The position numbers and the translations under genes were made by a program. Below are positions 1 through 7,745 of a stretch of DNA of 35,500 nt, in pieces. Position 1 is the first letter of the stretch. Every line of letters begins with the position of its first letter. The notes below the pieces were generated by a model, which was not told where the DNA came from, ran no database searches, and saw nothing but the letters and a program-made list of their open reading frames with translations. Origin of the DNA: Patescibacteria group bacterium (GTDB lineage: Bacteria > Patescibacteriota > Patescibacteriia > SG8-24); the NCBI GenBank assembly GCA_018813785.1, contig JAHJAU010000041.1, positions 1 through 35,500 of the forward strand, written 5' to 3'.

Positions 1-476
1 ATTTTTCGGACCCCTTCTAAATCAATCCGTTCTTCGTCACGAGAGACGCCATAGGAAACAAACCGATATAGTTTGCCGGAAAAATTTACCTTACTGCCAT
101 GGGTCAAGTGACCACCATGTGCTAGATCCATAGCCAGAATCGTGTCACCTGGTTCAGCTAAAGCAAAATAGGCTGCCATGTTAGCCTGCGAACCACAATG
201 CGGTTGAACATTGGCATGCTCAGCTCGAAAAAGAGTTTTGGCGCGTTCGATGGCTAAGGTTTCGACGATATCAATATATTTATTGCCGCCATAATAACGC
301 TTGCCCGGATAGCCTTCAGAATATTTATTCGTCAAAACCGTACCCAGAGCTTCCAATACTGACATGGATACGATATTTTCTGAGGCGATCATTTCTAATC
401 CGGTACGCTGTCGGGTCAATTCATTCTCTAGAGCCACCGCGATTTCTGGATCGTTTTGTCGTAAATTATCAAGCAT
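1..476 (-). CDS. glyA: Serine hydroxymethyltransferase, N-terminal part (runs off the window)
   Basis: Interconverts serine and glycine with tetrahydrofolate, using PLP, in the cytoplasm; it feeds one-carbon units to nucleotide synthesis. Only the first 158 residues are present; the gene continues past base 1. Visible SHMT hallmarks are [11 protein letters not shown] near the N-terminus, [15 protein letters not shown] around residues 50-64, [13 protein letters not shown], and [18 protein letters not shown]. The PLP-binding lysine lies outside the window. The ATG at 476 is the natural family start. There is no Shine-Dalgarno; a TATAAA box (487-492, minus) ends only 10 nt before the ATG, suggesting a very short leader. 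The family assignment is secure. Confidence 0.96.
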   Translation of the reverse strand, partial: MLDNLRQNDPEIAVALENELTRQRTGLEMIASENIVSMSVLEALGTVLTNKYSEGYPGKRYYGGNKYIDIVETLAIERAKTLFRAEHANVQPHCGSQANMAAYFALAEPGDTILAMDLAHGGHLTHGSKVNFSGKLYRFVSYGVSRDEERIDLEGVRK

Positions 477-486
477 AATTTATCTG

Positions 487-492
487 TTTATA
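487..492 (-). promoter_or_regulatory. Possible -10 box (TATAAA) for glyA
   Basis: TATAAA on the minus strand ends 10 nt before the glyA ATG. No recognisable -35 hexamer sits 16-18 nt upstream, so this rests on the -10 alone. The spacing resembles the short-leader promoters of murC, mnmA and the MTH1-like gene. Confidence 0.3.
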
Positions 493-564
493 TGGCCAAG
501 ATTAGCACGGGTCGGGGAATATATAAAGTCAGCAGAAATGAATTGTTATATTGGTGATTTTTAT

Positions 565-591
565 AATCAAAACCCCCACCAGATGTGGGGG
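565..591 (-). terminator. Intrinsic terminator after the 97-aa gene
   Basis: On the minus strand a 7-bp GC stem (CCCCCAC / GTGGGGG, arms 585-591 and 573-579) is followed by TTTTGATT. It lies 7 nt past the stop of the minus-strand gene ending at 598, so it closes the two-gene unit 1220-598. Confidence 0.85.
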
Positions 592-597
592 CGATCA

Positions 598-891
598 TTA
601 GCTGAAGAAGCCGACGATGGTTAACAGATGATTACCTTGTCGATCATTGCCTCGTTGTAGAGTCGCACCGATACGGTTATCAACCTGCACAATGAATTCA
701 TCGGGCGTGCTTGGTACCAGAACACGATCATGACCAGTTTTTGAGATCGTCGCCTGAACGATGACTTTTTCTTTGACCTCAACAGCTTCCGAGGTCAGAA
801 TTACCCGTCTAATGTTCGGGTCAGGTGGCAGCCGAGTGACGGTTACTCGAACCGGGTAACCGGTAGAATTAATTACATAGAATTGCCCCAT
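598..891 (-). CDS. Hypothetical 97-aa protein, probably beta-rich
   Basis: I do not recognise this family. The 97-residue protein has no signal peptide or membrane segment. It shows alternating hydrophobic/charged stretches (FYVINSTGYPVRVTVTRL; EVKEKVIVQATI; EFIVQVDN), suggesting a small beta-sandwich. The ATG at 891 has a good Shine-Dalgarno (TGAGGAAAC). It starts 17 nt after the stop of the 103-aa gene on the same strand and ends just before a strong terminator, so the two probably form one transcript. The clear ribosome site, spacing and terminator make it a convincing gene despite the unknown function. Confidence 0.75.
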   Translation of the reverse strand: MGQFYVINSTGYPVRVTVTRLPPDPNIRRVILTSEAVEVKEKVIVQATISKTGHDRVLVPSTPDEFIVQVDNRIGATLQRGNDRQGNHLLTIVGFFS

Positions 892-908
892 GTTTCCTCA
901 CTTTAACT

Positions 909-1220
909 TTAGTCCGAACGATCGACTAAGCTACTGTTGTAGAATTTGAAAACCGGACCATCTGGTTTGGCGGTAGTGGGAATACGCAACCAGACCCCAT
1001 CACAGTGACCAACAATAGTGTATTGCAACTGGCCATTATGAATACAAGTTTCGATTTCCGCAGTGGCATTGATTGATAGGCGCTGCAGCGGTCGAATTTC
1101 AAGGAGCGCTTGATCCGGCTCGTTATAAATATGGATTTCTAGCCGCTCTTCTCGCAGCCAGAGGCCGATATAGACAGTTTCATCTGAGCAACAATTTACA
1201 AAATGCAGCAATTTGGTCAT
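909..1220 (-). CDS. Hypothetical 103-aa protein
   Basis: Unrecognised protein of 103 residues, no signal peptide, likely beta-rich (KLLHFVNCCSDETVYIGLWL; LEIHIYNE; LQYTIVGHCDGVWLRI). It opens with a strand-like FVN segment much like the downstream 97-aa protein, so the two could be distant relatives, but identity is too low to assert that. The ATG at 1220 has the Shine-Dalgarno GAGGTG (minus strand, 1225-1230). A promoter (TTGTCT, 17 nt, TAATCT) places the transcription start at about 1245, exactly at a GTTCTTT element. It is the first gene of a two-gene unit with the 97-aa gene. Confidence 0.75.
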   Translation of the reverse strand: MTKLLHFVNCCSDETVYIGLWLREERLEIHIYNEPDQALLEIRPLQRLSINATAEIETCIHNGQLQYTIVGHCDGVWLRIPTTAKPDGPVFKFYNSSLVDRSD

Positions 1221-1238
1221 TGTTCACCTCTTTTTTAT

Positions 1239-1280
1239 AAAGAACTTTTTAAGATTATCAGTCCAGACTCCGGCAGACAA
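1239..1280 (-). promoter_or_regulatory. Promoter with GTTCTTT start element, upstream of the 103-aa gene
   Basis: On the minus strand: -35 TTGTCT (1275-1280), 17-nt spacer, -10 TAATCT (1252-1257), then GTTCTTT (1245-1239) beginning 7 nt after the -10, where transcription should start. Eight nt further lies the GAGGTG ribosome site. The same GTTCTTT and spacing recur before the gene at 4154. Confidence 0.55.
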
Positions 1281-1286
1281 CTAATT

Positions 1287-1333
1287 TAAAAAGTGCCAGA
1301 CAGTTTTTAGTCTAAAGCCGTCTGGCGTTTTTT
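1287..1333. terminator. Bidirectional hairpin terminator (GCCAGAC / GTCTGGC)
   Basis: Arms GCCAGAC (1295-1301) and GTCTGGC (1320-1326) with T-runs on both sides (GTTTTTT on plus; ACTTTTT on minus). It stands between the terminator of the 272-aa gene and the promoter of the 103-aa gene, insulating them. Its left arm and flank closely match the hairpin after hpf (9762-9807). Confidence 0.7.
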
Positions 1334-1335
1334 AA

Positions 1336-1370
1336 GTAAAAAGCGCCCGATGCAATGAGTGCATTAGGCG
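1336..1370 (-). terminator. Intrinsic terminator after the 272-aa gene
   Basis: Minus-strand stem CGCCTAATGCAC / TGCATCGGGCG (1344-1370, one mismatch) followed by CTTTTTA. It begins about 30 nt after the stop of the gene at 1400. Confidence 0.75.
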
Positions 1371-1399
1371 TAGATGATTTTGTAGTGATGAGGGCGGCG

Positions 1400-2218
1400 C
1401 TAATTCGCGAGCACCGCCGTCAGGAGGCCGGCAGGCCAGTCGTTGACGAGCCAGTTACAGCCCCAGTCCCACTTGTCGCCGTTCCAGAGGAGGCAGCGCA
1501 CACATAGGCCACCGCCCCGGTCGCGGTAGACAGTACCCCAGAAAAATATGTACTTACCTCGCCACTCCTTGGGAATGAGGTGTGGGTGGGCGAGCAGGTG
1601 ATCGAGGACGTTGGCGTTCAGGATCGGTTGCTGCTGGAGCTCCTGGCGAAGCCGGCGACCCAAAATAATTCGATTACTCTTCTGCTTTTTGGACAGGTAG
1701 AGTTGAACCCGGGTTGGATCCCAGAGCAGTTGACCGTTTGATCGATGTTCTTCAATGATCCAACTTTTTTCGTGTGGAATGAACGGATCCGCGTCCCCGT
1801 TGATGTTCTTGGGGGCGTGTTCCCGCATGGCCTCGTTCCAGTGCTCTGGAGCATGCGTAAGGAGATACCCCAGATCATTAGGCTCAAAACAGCCGGGGGT
1901 ATCCCAGATTCTTCCCCAATGCTTGAGGAATGACTCCGGATCCTCCGGATGAAGCGCCTGGATCTCAGGTGGAAGCCTTTTAATGTCCCAAAAATCACGA
2001 AGTTCGCAGTTGAGACCACCCACCAAGGATTCCTCTCCTAGAGGAGCAAAGAAACGACGAATGGCTCCGTGACCCAGAACATCATAGTCTCTGGGGTTCG
2101 TTCCGAAGACTTCCCGGCCATGAGGAGAGAAGACCTCTCTGTCCGTTAGGAACAACACGCGGCGTCCGTTTGCCGCCTGCTGGTCAAGTACCTCGATCCA
2201 ACTGATAAAGTCACACAT
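1400..2218 (-). CDS. Hypothetical 272-aa protein, tryptophan-rich
   Basis: I recognise no family. The 272-residue soluble protein has no signal peptide or membrane segment and many tryptophans, clustered at the C-terminus (CLLWNGDKWDWGCNWLVNDW). The N-terminal VLFLTDREVFSPHGREVFG resembles a Rossmann-like strand and loop, but there is no catalytic signature. Base composition is visibly richer in G+C than the neighbours. The ATG at 2218 is preceded by GAGAGG. A TTGACG-17-CAAGCT promoter lies upstream and a terminator directly downstream, so it is a single-gene transcript. Overlapping open frames inside it are shadows. Confidence 0.75.
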   Translation of the reverse strand: MCDFISWIEVLDQQAANGRRVLFLTDREVFSPHGREVFGTNPRDYDVLGHGAIRRFFAPLGEESLVGGLNCELRDFWDIKRLPPEIQALHPEDPESFLKHWGRIWDTPGCFEPNDLGYLLTHAPEHWNEAMREHAPKNINGDADPFIPHEKSWIIEEHRSNGQLLWDPTRVQLYLSKKQKSNRIILGRRLRQELQQQPILNANVLDHLLAHPHLIPKEWRGKYIFFWGTVYRDRGGGLCVRCLLWNGDKWDWGCNWLVNDWPAGLLTAVLAN

Positions 2219-2269
2219 TTCTAGAACCTCTCATTCAAGTTTAAAAGACCTTTTTTAAATGAGCTAAAG

Positions 2270-2298
2270 AGCTTGCCACAAGAGAGTATGGGCGTCAA
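2270..2298 (-). promoter_or_regulatory. Promoter TTGACG-17-CAAGCT for the 272-aa gene
   Basis: Minus strand: -35 TTGACG (2293-2298), 17 nt, -10 CAAGCT (2270-2275). The -10 belongs to the TAAGNT-like set seen before other Shine-Dalgarno-bearing genes here. A GGTCTTT variant of the GTTCTTT element lies at 2250-2244, 11 nt before the ribosome site. Confidence 0.5.
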
Positions 2299-2355
2299 AC
2301 ATTTCGACCCATAACAACCGTCGAATATTTTTGAGTAGAAAATTGTCTGATGCTT

Positions 2356-4023
2356 TTAATTCAATTGTTTTATCATGTACGTTCCCAACAATTCATAGCC
2401 CAGCTTATGATAATAACCTCGGACACCAATACCAGAAATGACCGCCATTTTTTTATAACCAGCCTGCAGGGCGATGCGTTCAGCTTCAGCCATTAACTGT
2501 CGTCCGTAACCGCGATGTTGGGCGGCTTTTGGATCGTCAGTATCGATCGGCACCAAATGACCATAGGTGTGAAGTTCTCGAATGAAAGCGCAATCTTTGA
2601 TTTCCGGCAGTAATTTAAACAATTCAGTTTCAGTCTCATTCAGCGGTTTGTGTTTGGCCTGGCTGGCCGGCAGACGCAGTCGGCAAAAAGCAAAAACCGC
2701 TTCTCGGTTTTCGTCTTCCATAGATAAAAAATATTCTTCACCACCTGCAGCTTCGTAGGTGTCAGTAAAAAATTTTGGCTTGGCGGTTTTTAATAATTCC
2801 AAATGGCGCCCCACCTCACGACACCGCAGACAATTACAACGCAAGCCGCGTTCTTTCATTTCACGCTGAATAACCTGACGCAGTGAAGTTACGATGTTGC
2901 CAGCCTGAATGGACGGAGAGGGGATATCACGAATAATGCGCGATAGCCGACAATAGCGAGGCAGATCAACTTTGGCGGCAATGATGACCTCTTTTAAGGC
3001 CTGATTGTCATACGGAAGATAACGTCCGGCGCGCCACCAATCAGACAATTCCGTGTTAGCGATGACGGTACACGGATAAATTTTTAACATGTCTGGCCGG
3101 AAATCCGGACAGCGAAATAATTCACGCAGTTCATGCAGATCGGATTCTGGTGTTGCCTTCGGTAGCTGTGGCATCAGATGATAATCGGTTTTATAACCTG
3201 CCATCTTTAGCAGTCGGGTAGCCCGGATAACCGCGGCGACTGTATGACCGCGACGACACAACTCCAGTTTGTGATCGTCAATTGTTTGTACACCTAACTC
3301 AATTCGCGTGCACCCCAACTGACGCAAAAGAAAAATTTCCTGTGGAGTGATGTGATCCGGCCGAGTTTCGAGGGTTAGACCGATAATGCGGTACTGAGCG
3401 GATTCGTTAAGTAGTTGAGTCTCAGTTAAATCCTTTGTTGTTTGTGGTTTATCTGTGGCGAAATTATTGCAGGCATCAAAACAACCCTTGATGAATTCTT
3501 GCTGATAATCTTGAGGGTACGCCGACCAAGTTCCGCCCTTTACAATCAGTTCGATTTTATCTGCCGGATGACCGTTGGCCGAAAGAGCGCGCAAACGTCG
3601 CTGGACTTGTCGGTATGGATCAAACTCGCAATCCAGAGCGCGCATGGCCGCAGGTTCATTAGCCAAATAACTTTTAGGCAGGTTGGATTCAGTTGGACAA
3701 TAAATACACCGTCCCGGACAGGGATATGGTTTGGTTAATACCGTCACCACCGCCACGCCAGACAATGATCTAATTCGTGACTTTAATAGATAAGATTCCA
3801 GGCGCGGATTAATTAAAGAAGCATCGTTTGCGATTAATAAACGATAAGCCGTCAACAAATCTCGTATTGGTGGCATGGGTTGGCCAGCCGCGGCAGCTAT
3901 TTTTCGAACCAAGCAAAAGAAATCGTCGCGACAATTAATCGTACTTTTTAAGGCGGCTTTGATAACCAGTGCGGCCACAGTTTCTTCTGATTTTTCTAAG
4001 TGATTAGCTCTCATGATTTTCAT
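2356..4023 (-). CDS. Elp3-like radical SAM tRNA U34 carboxymethyl/acetyl-transferase
   Basis: Family knowledge: Elp3 enzymes use a radical-SAM [4Fe-4S] cluster and an acetyl-CoA-binding GNAT domain to modify wobble uridine (cm5U) in tRNAs; bacterial forms act alone. The 555-residue protein has the cluster motif CPGRCIYC (Cys102, Cys106, Cys109), a GG motif at VKGGTW (162-166), the barrel strand IIGLTLETRPDHI, and a C-terminal GNAT domain with the acetyl-CoA loop RGYGRQL near 505 and GYYHKLGYE near the end. Length fits the family. The start is taken at the ATG at 4023; a second in-frame ATG lies 9 nt downstream and neither has a Shine-Dalgarno. A TTTACC-17-TATCTT promoter precedes it. Confidence 0.93.
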   Translation of the reverse strand: MKIMRANHLEKSEETVAALVIKAALKSTINCRDDFFCLVRKIAAAAGQPMPPIRDLLTAYRLLIANDASLINPRLESYLLKSRIRSLSGVAVVTVLTKPYPCPGRCIYCPTESNLPKSYLANEPAAMRALDCEFDPYRQVQRRLRALSANGHPADKIELIVKGGTWSAYPQDYQQEFIKGCFDACNNFATDKPQTTKDLTETQLLNESAQYRIIGLTLETRPDHITPQEIFLLRQLGCTRIELGVQTIDDHKLELCRRGHTVAAVIRATRLLKMAGYKTDYHLMPQLPKATPESDLHELRELFRCPDFRPDMLKIYPCTVIANTELSDWWRAGRYLPYDNQALKEVIIAAKVDLPRYCRLSRIIRDIPSPSIQAGNIVTSLRQVIQREMKERGLRCNCLRCREVGRHLELLKTAKPKFFTDTYEAAGGEEYFLSMEDENREAVFAFCRLRLPASQAKHKPLNETETELFKLLPEIKDCAFIRELHTYGHLVPIDTDDPKAAQHRGYGRQLMAEAERIALQAGYKKMAVISGIGVRGYYHKLGYELLGTYMIKQLN

Positions 4024-4037
4024 TGAAATGAGCAGTC

Positions 4038-4066
4038 AAGATAGCATGAATAGAGTTGCTGGTAAA
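4038..4066 (-). promoter_or_regulatory. Promoter TTTACC-17-TATCTT for the Elp3-like gene
   Basis: Minus strand: -35 TTTACC (4061-4066), 17-nt spacer, -10 TATCTT (4038-4043), ending 14 nt before the ATG. The predicted leader is about 7 nt with no ribosome-binding site, like other conserved genes in this window. Confidence 0.45.
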
Positions 4067-4089
4067 GGTTTTTGGGCTGTAGTCAGAGC

Positions 4090-4131
4090 TTGACCTCAGC
4101 TTAAAAATATGTTTTAAATAATTAGTTCTTT
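4090..4131 (+). promoter_or_regulatory. Promoter TTGACC-17-TTTAAA with GTTCTTT start element
   Basis: -35 TTGACC (4090-4095), 17 nt, -10 TTTAAA (4113-4118). GTTCTTT (4125-4131) starts 7 nt after the -10, exactly where transcription should begin, and precedes the purine-rich ribosome site by 7 nt. The layout matches the promoter at 1239-1280. Confidence 0.55.
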
Positions 4132-4153
4132 TCAGAAAGAGGGAGGAGGAAAG

Positions 4154-5155
4154 ATGAGCGTTGATTCAGATCATCTGGGGCGCAAATTGCGAGTTGCTTT
4201 CACCAATGCTCTTCAAACTATGTTGAAGCATTGGCAAGAAACCGATGGAAAGGACGGTCAGACTTATCAATCGTGTTTGACTGCTTTCTGGGGTTTTTGT
4301 GAACAGGTCGCCCGTCAACAGGACTTGGCCTATCCACTCGCGGCTAATATCATTGCCGAAAAGCTGTTGGTGACCGGAGTACCTCGAGAACTTCGTTCCG
4401 TTATTTTGACTGCGTTGGCTTGTTGGCCATTCGAGTCGCATGGTAGTCGAGGCGCGGTTCTCAGCGGTCGGCATGTTGCCCACTTTGGGCGAGTGCTCAA
4501 TCGCACTGCAGAACATTGTGCTTGCTACTACACCGAGTGGTTCGTGGATATGGGTAACGGGATCCCGCTGGTCAGGAATGATTCCGAATCAGTTGGTGAT
4601 TATCACGATTGGTTGCTGGCTCCACAATCCACTCGCATGATGCGCGGTATTCTGTTCGCGTCGAAGCTACAAACCGGGCGTTTGGATTTGTTTTGGACAT
4701 TGGCCGCCGCCGATGAGCGCTTCCCGGAGCGGATCTTTACTGATCCTGGGGATTACGAGCGGCGATCGTGCTATATGACCCCGACGCAGATGGCTCAACT
4801 GGCGACATTTTTCGCTTACGCTCCAGAAGAGGCAGTACGTCGTTTTGCTGCTGCTTTTCATCAGCAGGTGATGAGTATGCAGTTGATCATCTATGCCGGC
4901 ATCCTATTGTCTGGTGGGGTAGCGGCCGAAGTGGCAGTTTGTGATCCTGAAGCCAGTAACGTGCTACAACTTTTCAGTGGAGTGATGGTCAATACCAAGT
5001 TTCTCACTCAACGGGATATTAGGTACCATAAGGAGATCGAGGTCACAGCTGACAAGCGACAGGCTCTGCTGTGTACTATTCGCGCCCTTATTCAGGATGC
5101 CGGACGACGACAACTGGTTAGGGAAATCTTCGTCGGTGATGAGGGTGGTGAGTAA
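4154..5155 (+). CDS. Hypothetical 333-aa protein
   Basis: Unrecognised 333-residue protein, mostly alpha-helical by eye, with no signal peptide, transmembrane helix or catalytic motif. Several aromatic, Cys- and His-containing stretches occur in the middle (HCACYYTEWFVDMG). The ATG at 4154 follows a very strong Shine-Dalgarno (GGGAGGAGGAAAG). The gene has its own promoter with a GTTCTTT element and its own terminator 20 nt past the stop, so it is a single-gene transcript. It sits between the Elp3-like gene (divergent) and murC without obvious functional links. The strong expression signals suggest an abundant or regulated product. Confidence 0.8.
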   Translation: MSVDSDHLGRKLRVAFTNALQTMLKHWQETDGKDGQTYQSCLTAFWGFCEQVARQQDLAYPLAANIIAEKLLVTGVPRELRSVILTALACWPFESHGSRGAVLSGRHVAHFGRVLNRTAEHCACYYTEWFVDMGNGIPLVRNDSESVGDYHDWLLAPQSTRMMRGILFASKLQTGRLDLFWTLAAADERFPERIFTDPGDYERRSCYMTPTQMAQLATFFAYAPEEAVRRFAAAFHQQVMSMQLIIYAGILLSGGVAAEVAVCDPEASNVLQLFSGVMVNTKFLTQRDIRYHKEIEVTADKRQALLCTIRALIQDAGRRQLVREIFVGDEGGE

Positions 5156-5174
5156 TCCCACACTCGATTTGTTT

Positions 5175-5200
5175 AGAGGTCTAACGACCTCTTTTTGTTT
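5175..5200 (+). terminator. Intrinsic terminator after the 333-aa gene
   Basis: Stem AGAGGTC (5175-5181) / GACCTCT (5186-5192) with loop TAAC, followed by TTTTTGTTT. Confidence 0.88.
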
Positions 5201-5290
5201 ATCGGGATTTTTAGTGAGAGTTTTTTGTGTAGAGGGCTATTGACGATAGGTAAATATTACTAATCAGTAGACAACAACTCACTCAATTTT

Positions 5291-5319
5291 TTGCCCCTCC
5301 GCCCTAACCATGTCATAAT
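5291..5319 (+). promoter_or_regulatory. Promoter TTGCCC-17-CATAAT for murC, probably leaderless
   Basis: -35 TTGCCC (5291-5296), 17 nt, -10 CATAAT (5314-5319). Only 8 nt separate the -10 from the murC ATG, so the transcript should begin at or next to the start codon. The same geometry occurs at 16708 and 31292. Confidence 0.6.
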
Positions 5320-5327
5320 CTTGCCGT

Positions 5328-6743
5328 ATGAACATGTTAGCCGGTGTTAAAAAAGCACATCTAATAGGTATTGGCGGAATTGGTGTTTCGGCTGTCGCTA
5401 AGTTATTGTGGCACGCCGGAATAAAAGTCAGTGGTTCAGATGCAGTGGCCAGCGGGATCACCAGTGAGTTGATTAAGCGAGGGATGGAAATCAGTATTGG
5501 ACCAGCAGCCGGACAATTACCGGATGAGGTTGATTTAGTGGTGCGATCCAGTGCCGTGCCGGACGATGATCCAGAGTTGCTGGCCGCGCGCGAACGAGGT
5601 GTGCGTAATTTAACCTACTTTGAGTTTTTGGGTCAGTACGCGGCTGAGCGGCGCGTGGTGGCGGTAGCTGGCACACACGGCAAAAGCACGACAACCGCTA
5701 TGCTCGGGCAGATCCTCATCGAGGCGGGTTTTGATCCAACTGTCATTGTCGGTTCCAAAGTGCCCATCTTTCCAGATGGAAATATTCGACTGGGTAACAG
5801 TGATTTATTCGTGATTGAATCCTGCGAACACGAGGCTCATCTGCTGGAGTTCAAGCCACAGGCCGCTATCGTCACTAACATCGAGGCTGATCATTTGGAT
5901 TTTTATCGCGACTTGGATCACATTAAACAAACGTTTCGACAGTTCGTGAGTCAGCTGACCCCGACCGGTTTACTGGTGGTCAATTTCGATGACCAAACTG
6001 GAGCCGGTGAACTTAAAGCCTCAGGCCGAACCGTGTCTTTTGGTTTCAATTCGGGGGCAGATTACAGCATAAAAAATCTACAAGTAGAAATAGGCCGTCA
6101 GAAGTTTGAATTATGGCGGGGAGAAAAATCGTTCGGAGCGTTCGAATTATCTGTGCCTGGACGATTTAACATAGCTAATGCTGTTGCCGCTGCGACCCTG
6201 GCCATTGAGTTGGGAGTATCGTCTGAAGTCATTCGTTCCGTGCTGTCCTCATATCAGGGAATTTGGCGACGATTTGAGATTGTCGGTCAGCGGTCAGGGG
6301 TAACGGTGATTTCTGACTACGGTCACCATCCAACTGCCGTGGCCGCCACTCTGGCTGCGGCACGCGAGTTTTATCAAGATCAGCAGATTATTTTGGTATT
6401 TCAACCACATCAGCGGCATCGAACCCGGAAATTATTTGCTAAGTTTGTGGAATCATTCGATCAGGCAGATGCAGTTATCTTGCCCGAGATATATGATGTA
6501 AAGGGACGAGAACAGACAGCGGACGACGACATCAGCTCACGTCAGTTGGTAACAGTTGTTCTGGTACGCGATCAACAACGCGATAGAAAGCGATCCATCG
6601 AATATGCCGCCGACTTGGCTGACGCTTTCACTATTTTACAATCATTTTTATCACCAGATTCCGTTGTGCTGATTATGGGCGCCGGTGACGTCGATCAGCT
6701 GGCGCGTCGTTTGGTTTCTCCCTCAATCAATTTTTCGATCTAA
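5328..6743 (+). CDS. murC: UDP-N-acetylmuramate--L-alanine ligase
   Basis: Adds L-alanine to UDP-MurNAc with ATP, the first step of the peptidoglycan stem peptide, in the cytoplasm. The 471-residue protein has the three Mur-ligase domains: an N-terminal Rossmann fold with GIGGIGVSAVAKLL (14-27), the ATP-binding loop GTHGKSTT (115-122), NIEADHLDFY in the central domain, and the C-terminal GHHPTAVAAT and VFQPHQRHRT motifs. It is slightly shorter than the E. coli enzyme. The ATG at 5328 has no Shine-Dalgarno and sits 8 nt after the -10 box; a second Met two codons later is the alternative. murB begins 4 nt after its stop. Confidence 0.97.
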   Translation: MNMLAGVKKAHLIGIGGIGVSAVAKLLWHAGIKVSGSDAVASGITSELIKRGMEISIGPAAGQLPDEVDLVVRSSAVPDDDPELLAARERGVRNLTYFEFLGQYAAERRVVAVAGTHGKSTTTAMLGQILIEAGFDPTVIVGSKVPIFPDGNIRLGNSDLFVIESCEHEAHLLEFKPQAAIVTNIEADHLDFYRDLDHIKQTFRQFVSQLTPTGLLVVNFDDQTGAGELKASGRTVSFGFNSGADYSIKNLQVEIGRQKFELWRGEKSFGAFELSVPGRFNIANAVAAATLAIELGVSSEVIRSVLSSYQGIWRRFEIVGQRSGVTVISDYGHHPTAVAATLAAAREFYQDQQIILVFQPHQRHRTRKLFAKFVESFDQADAVILPEIYDVKGREQTADDDISSRQLVTVVLVRDQQRDRKRSIEYAADLADAFTILQSFLSPDSVVLIMGAGDVDQLARRLVSPSINFSI

Positions 6744-6747
6744 TAAT

Positions 6748-7728
6748 ATGCTTTCCGAATTGCAACAACTTATTTCTTCAGCCGTAAAAGAAAATGAGCC
6801 GTTAGCCGGACATACCACTTATCGTATTGGTGGATCGGCTGATTATTTTTTTGCAGCTACAACCAGTGACGAGGCGATTAAAGCACTCCATGTTGCCAAG
6901 GAACTGGGGTTATCCTATTTCATACTAGGCGGTGGTTCTAACGTGCTAGTTTCAGACGAAGGGTTTCATGGTTTGCTGATAAAAATGGCCAACCGAGGGA
7001 TTGAGTTTGCTGGAACTAAGATTAAGATTGAGGCCGGCACACCCACGGCGTTAGTAGCCTTAAAGAGTGTCGAAGCTGGGTTAACTGGTTTTGAGTGGGC
7101 AGTTGGCTTGCCCGGCACTATCGGCGGAGCAATTCGTGGCAATGCCGGAATGTTTGGTGGGGATACCGGACAGGTAATTGAAACCGTCCGTTGCATCCGC
7201 AATGGCGAACCAGAACAACTCACTCACGAACAATGTGCTTTCGGTTATCGTGATAGTTTGTTCAAGCATCAATCAGGTTGCGTTATTTTGTCAGCGGTGC
7301 TGGCGCTCGAAACAGCCAGTGATTTGGCGGCCAGTCAGCAGCAATTGCAGGCTATTTTAGCCCACAAAAAAGATCAGCAACCAATTGAATATCCAACAGC
7401 TGGTTGTATTTTTAAAAACTGGCTACCAAGCGAGCCAGAGGACTTGATCAGTATACGGCAGTCATTGGATTTGGATTCAGGTGAAGAAATTCCGGTTACG
7501 CCTAACGGAACAGTGCCAGCCGGTTGGATCATTGATCGCGCCCAGCTCAAGGGTACTAAGGTTGGTGGAGCAATGATTTCAGAGAAACACGCTAATTTTT
7601 TCATCAATTCGTCTGGTGCCAGTGCGAGTGACGTTATCGGGCTTATCGCTGTGGTTAAGACTCGCGTTCGTAATATAACGCGCAGTGTAATTCATCTGCA
7701 GGAGGAAATTGAATATCTTGGTTTTTGA
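6748..7728 (+). CDS. murB: UDP-N-acetylenolpyruvoylglucosamine reductase
   Basis: Reduces UDP-GlcNAc-enolpyruvate to UDP-MurNAc with NADPH and FAD, making the substrate of MurC. The 326-residue protein has the FAD-binding segments TYRIGGSADYF (24-34), LGGGSNVLVSD (60-70), GLPGTIGGAIRGNAG (120-134), and the C-terminal PAGWIIDRAQLKG...VGGAMISEKHANFFIN. The catalytic serine position of the E. coli enzyme is a cysteine here (AGCIFKN, Cys220), inferred by motif alignment. The frame is open upstream into murC, but the ATG at 6748 just after the murC stop gives the family N-terminus. It is co-transcribed with murC and the methyltransferase. Confidence 0.96.
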   Translation: MLSELQQLISSAVKENEPLAGHTTYRIGGSADYFFAATTSDEAIKALHVAKELGLSYFILGGGSNVLVSDEGFHGLLIKMANRGIEFAGTKIKIEAGTPTALVALKSVEAGLTGFEWAVGLPGTIGGAIRGNAGMFGGDTGQVIETVRCIRNGEPEQLTHEQCAFGYRDSLFKHQSGCVILSAVLALETASDLAASQQQLQAILAHKKDQQPIEYPTAGCIFKNWLPSEPEDLISIRQSLDLDSGEEIPVTPNGTVPAGWIIDRAQLKGTKVGGAMISEKHANFFINSSGASASDVIGLIAVVKTRVRNITRSVIHLQEEIEYLGF

Positions 7729-7745
7729 AATTGTCAGGCAAAAAT

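Noticed and set aside
1618-2019. Second minus-strand ORF of 133 aa inside the 272-aa gene
   Set aside because: It lies in another frame of a gene with promoter, ribosome site and terminator; its composition is that of a shadow frame.
7405-7413. Cysteine in place of the catalytic serine of MurB as a novelty
   Set aside because: Cysteine at this position probably occurs in other MurB proteins as well and keeps an acid at the site, so it is noted in the gene entry only.
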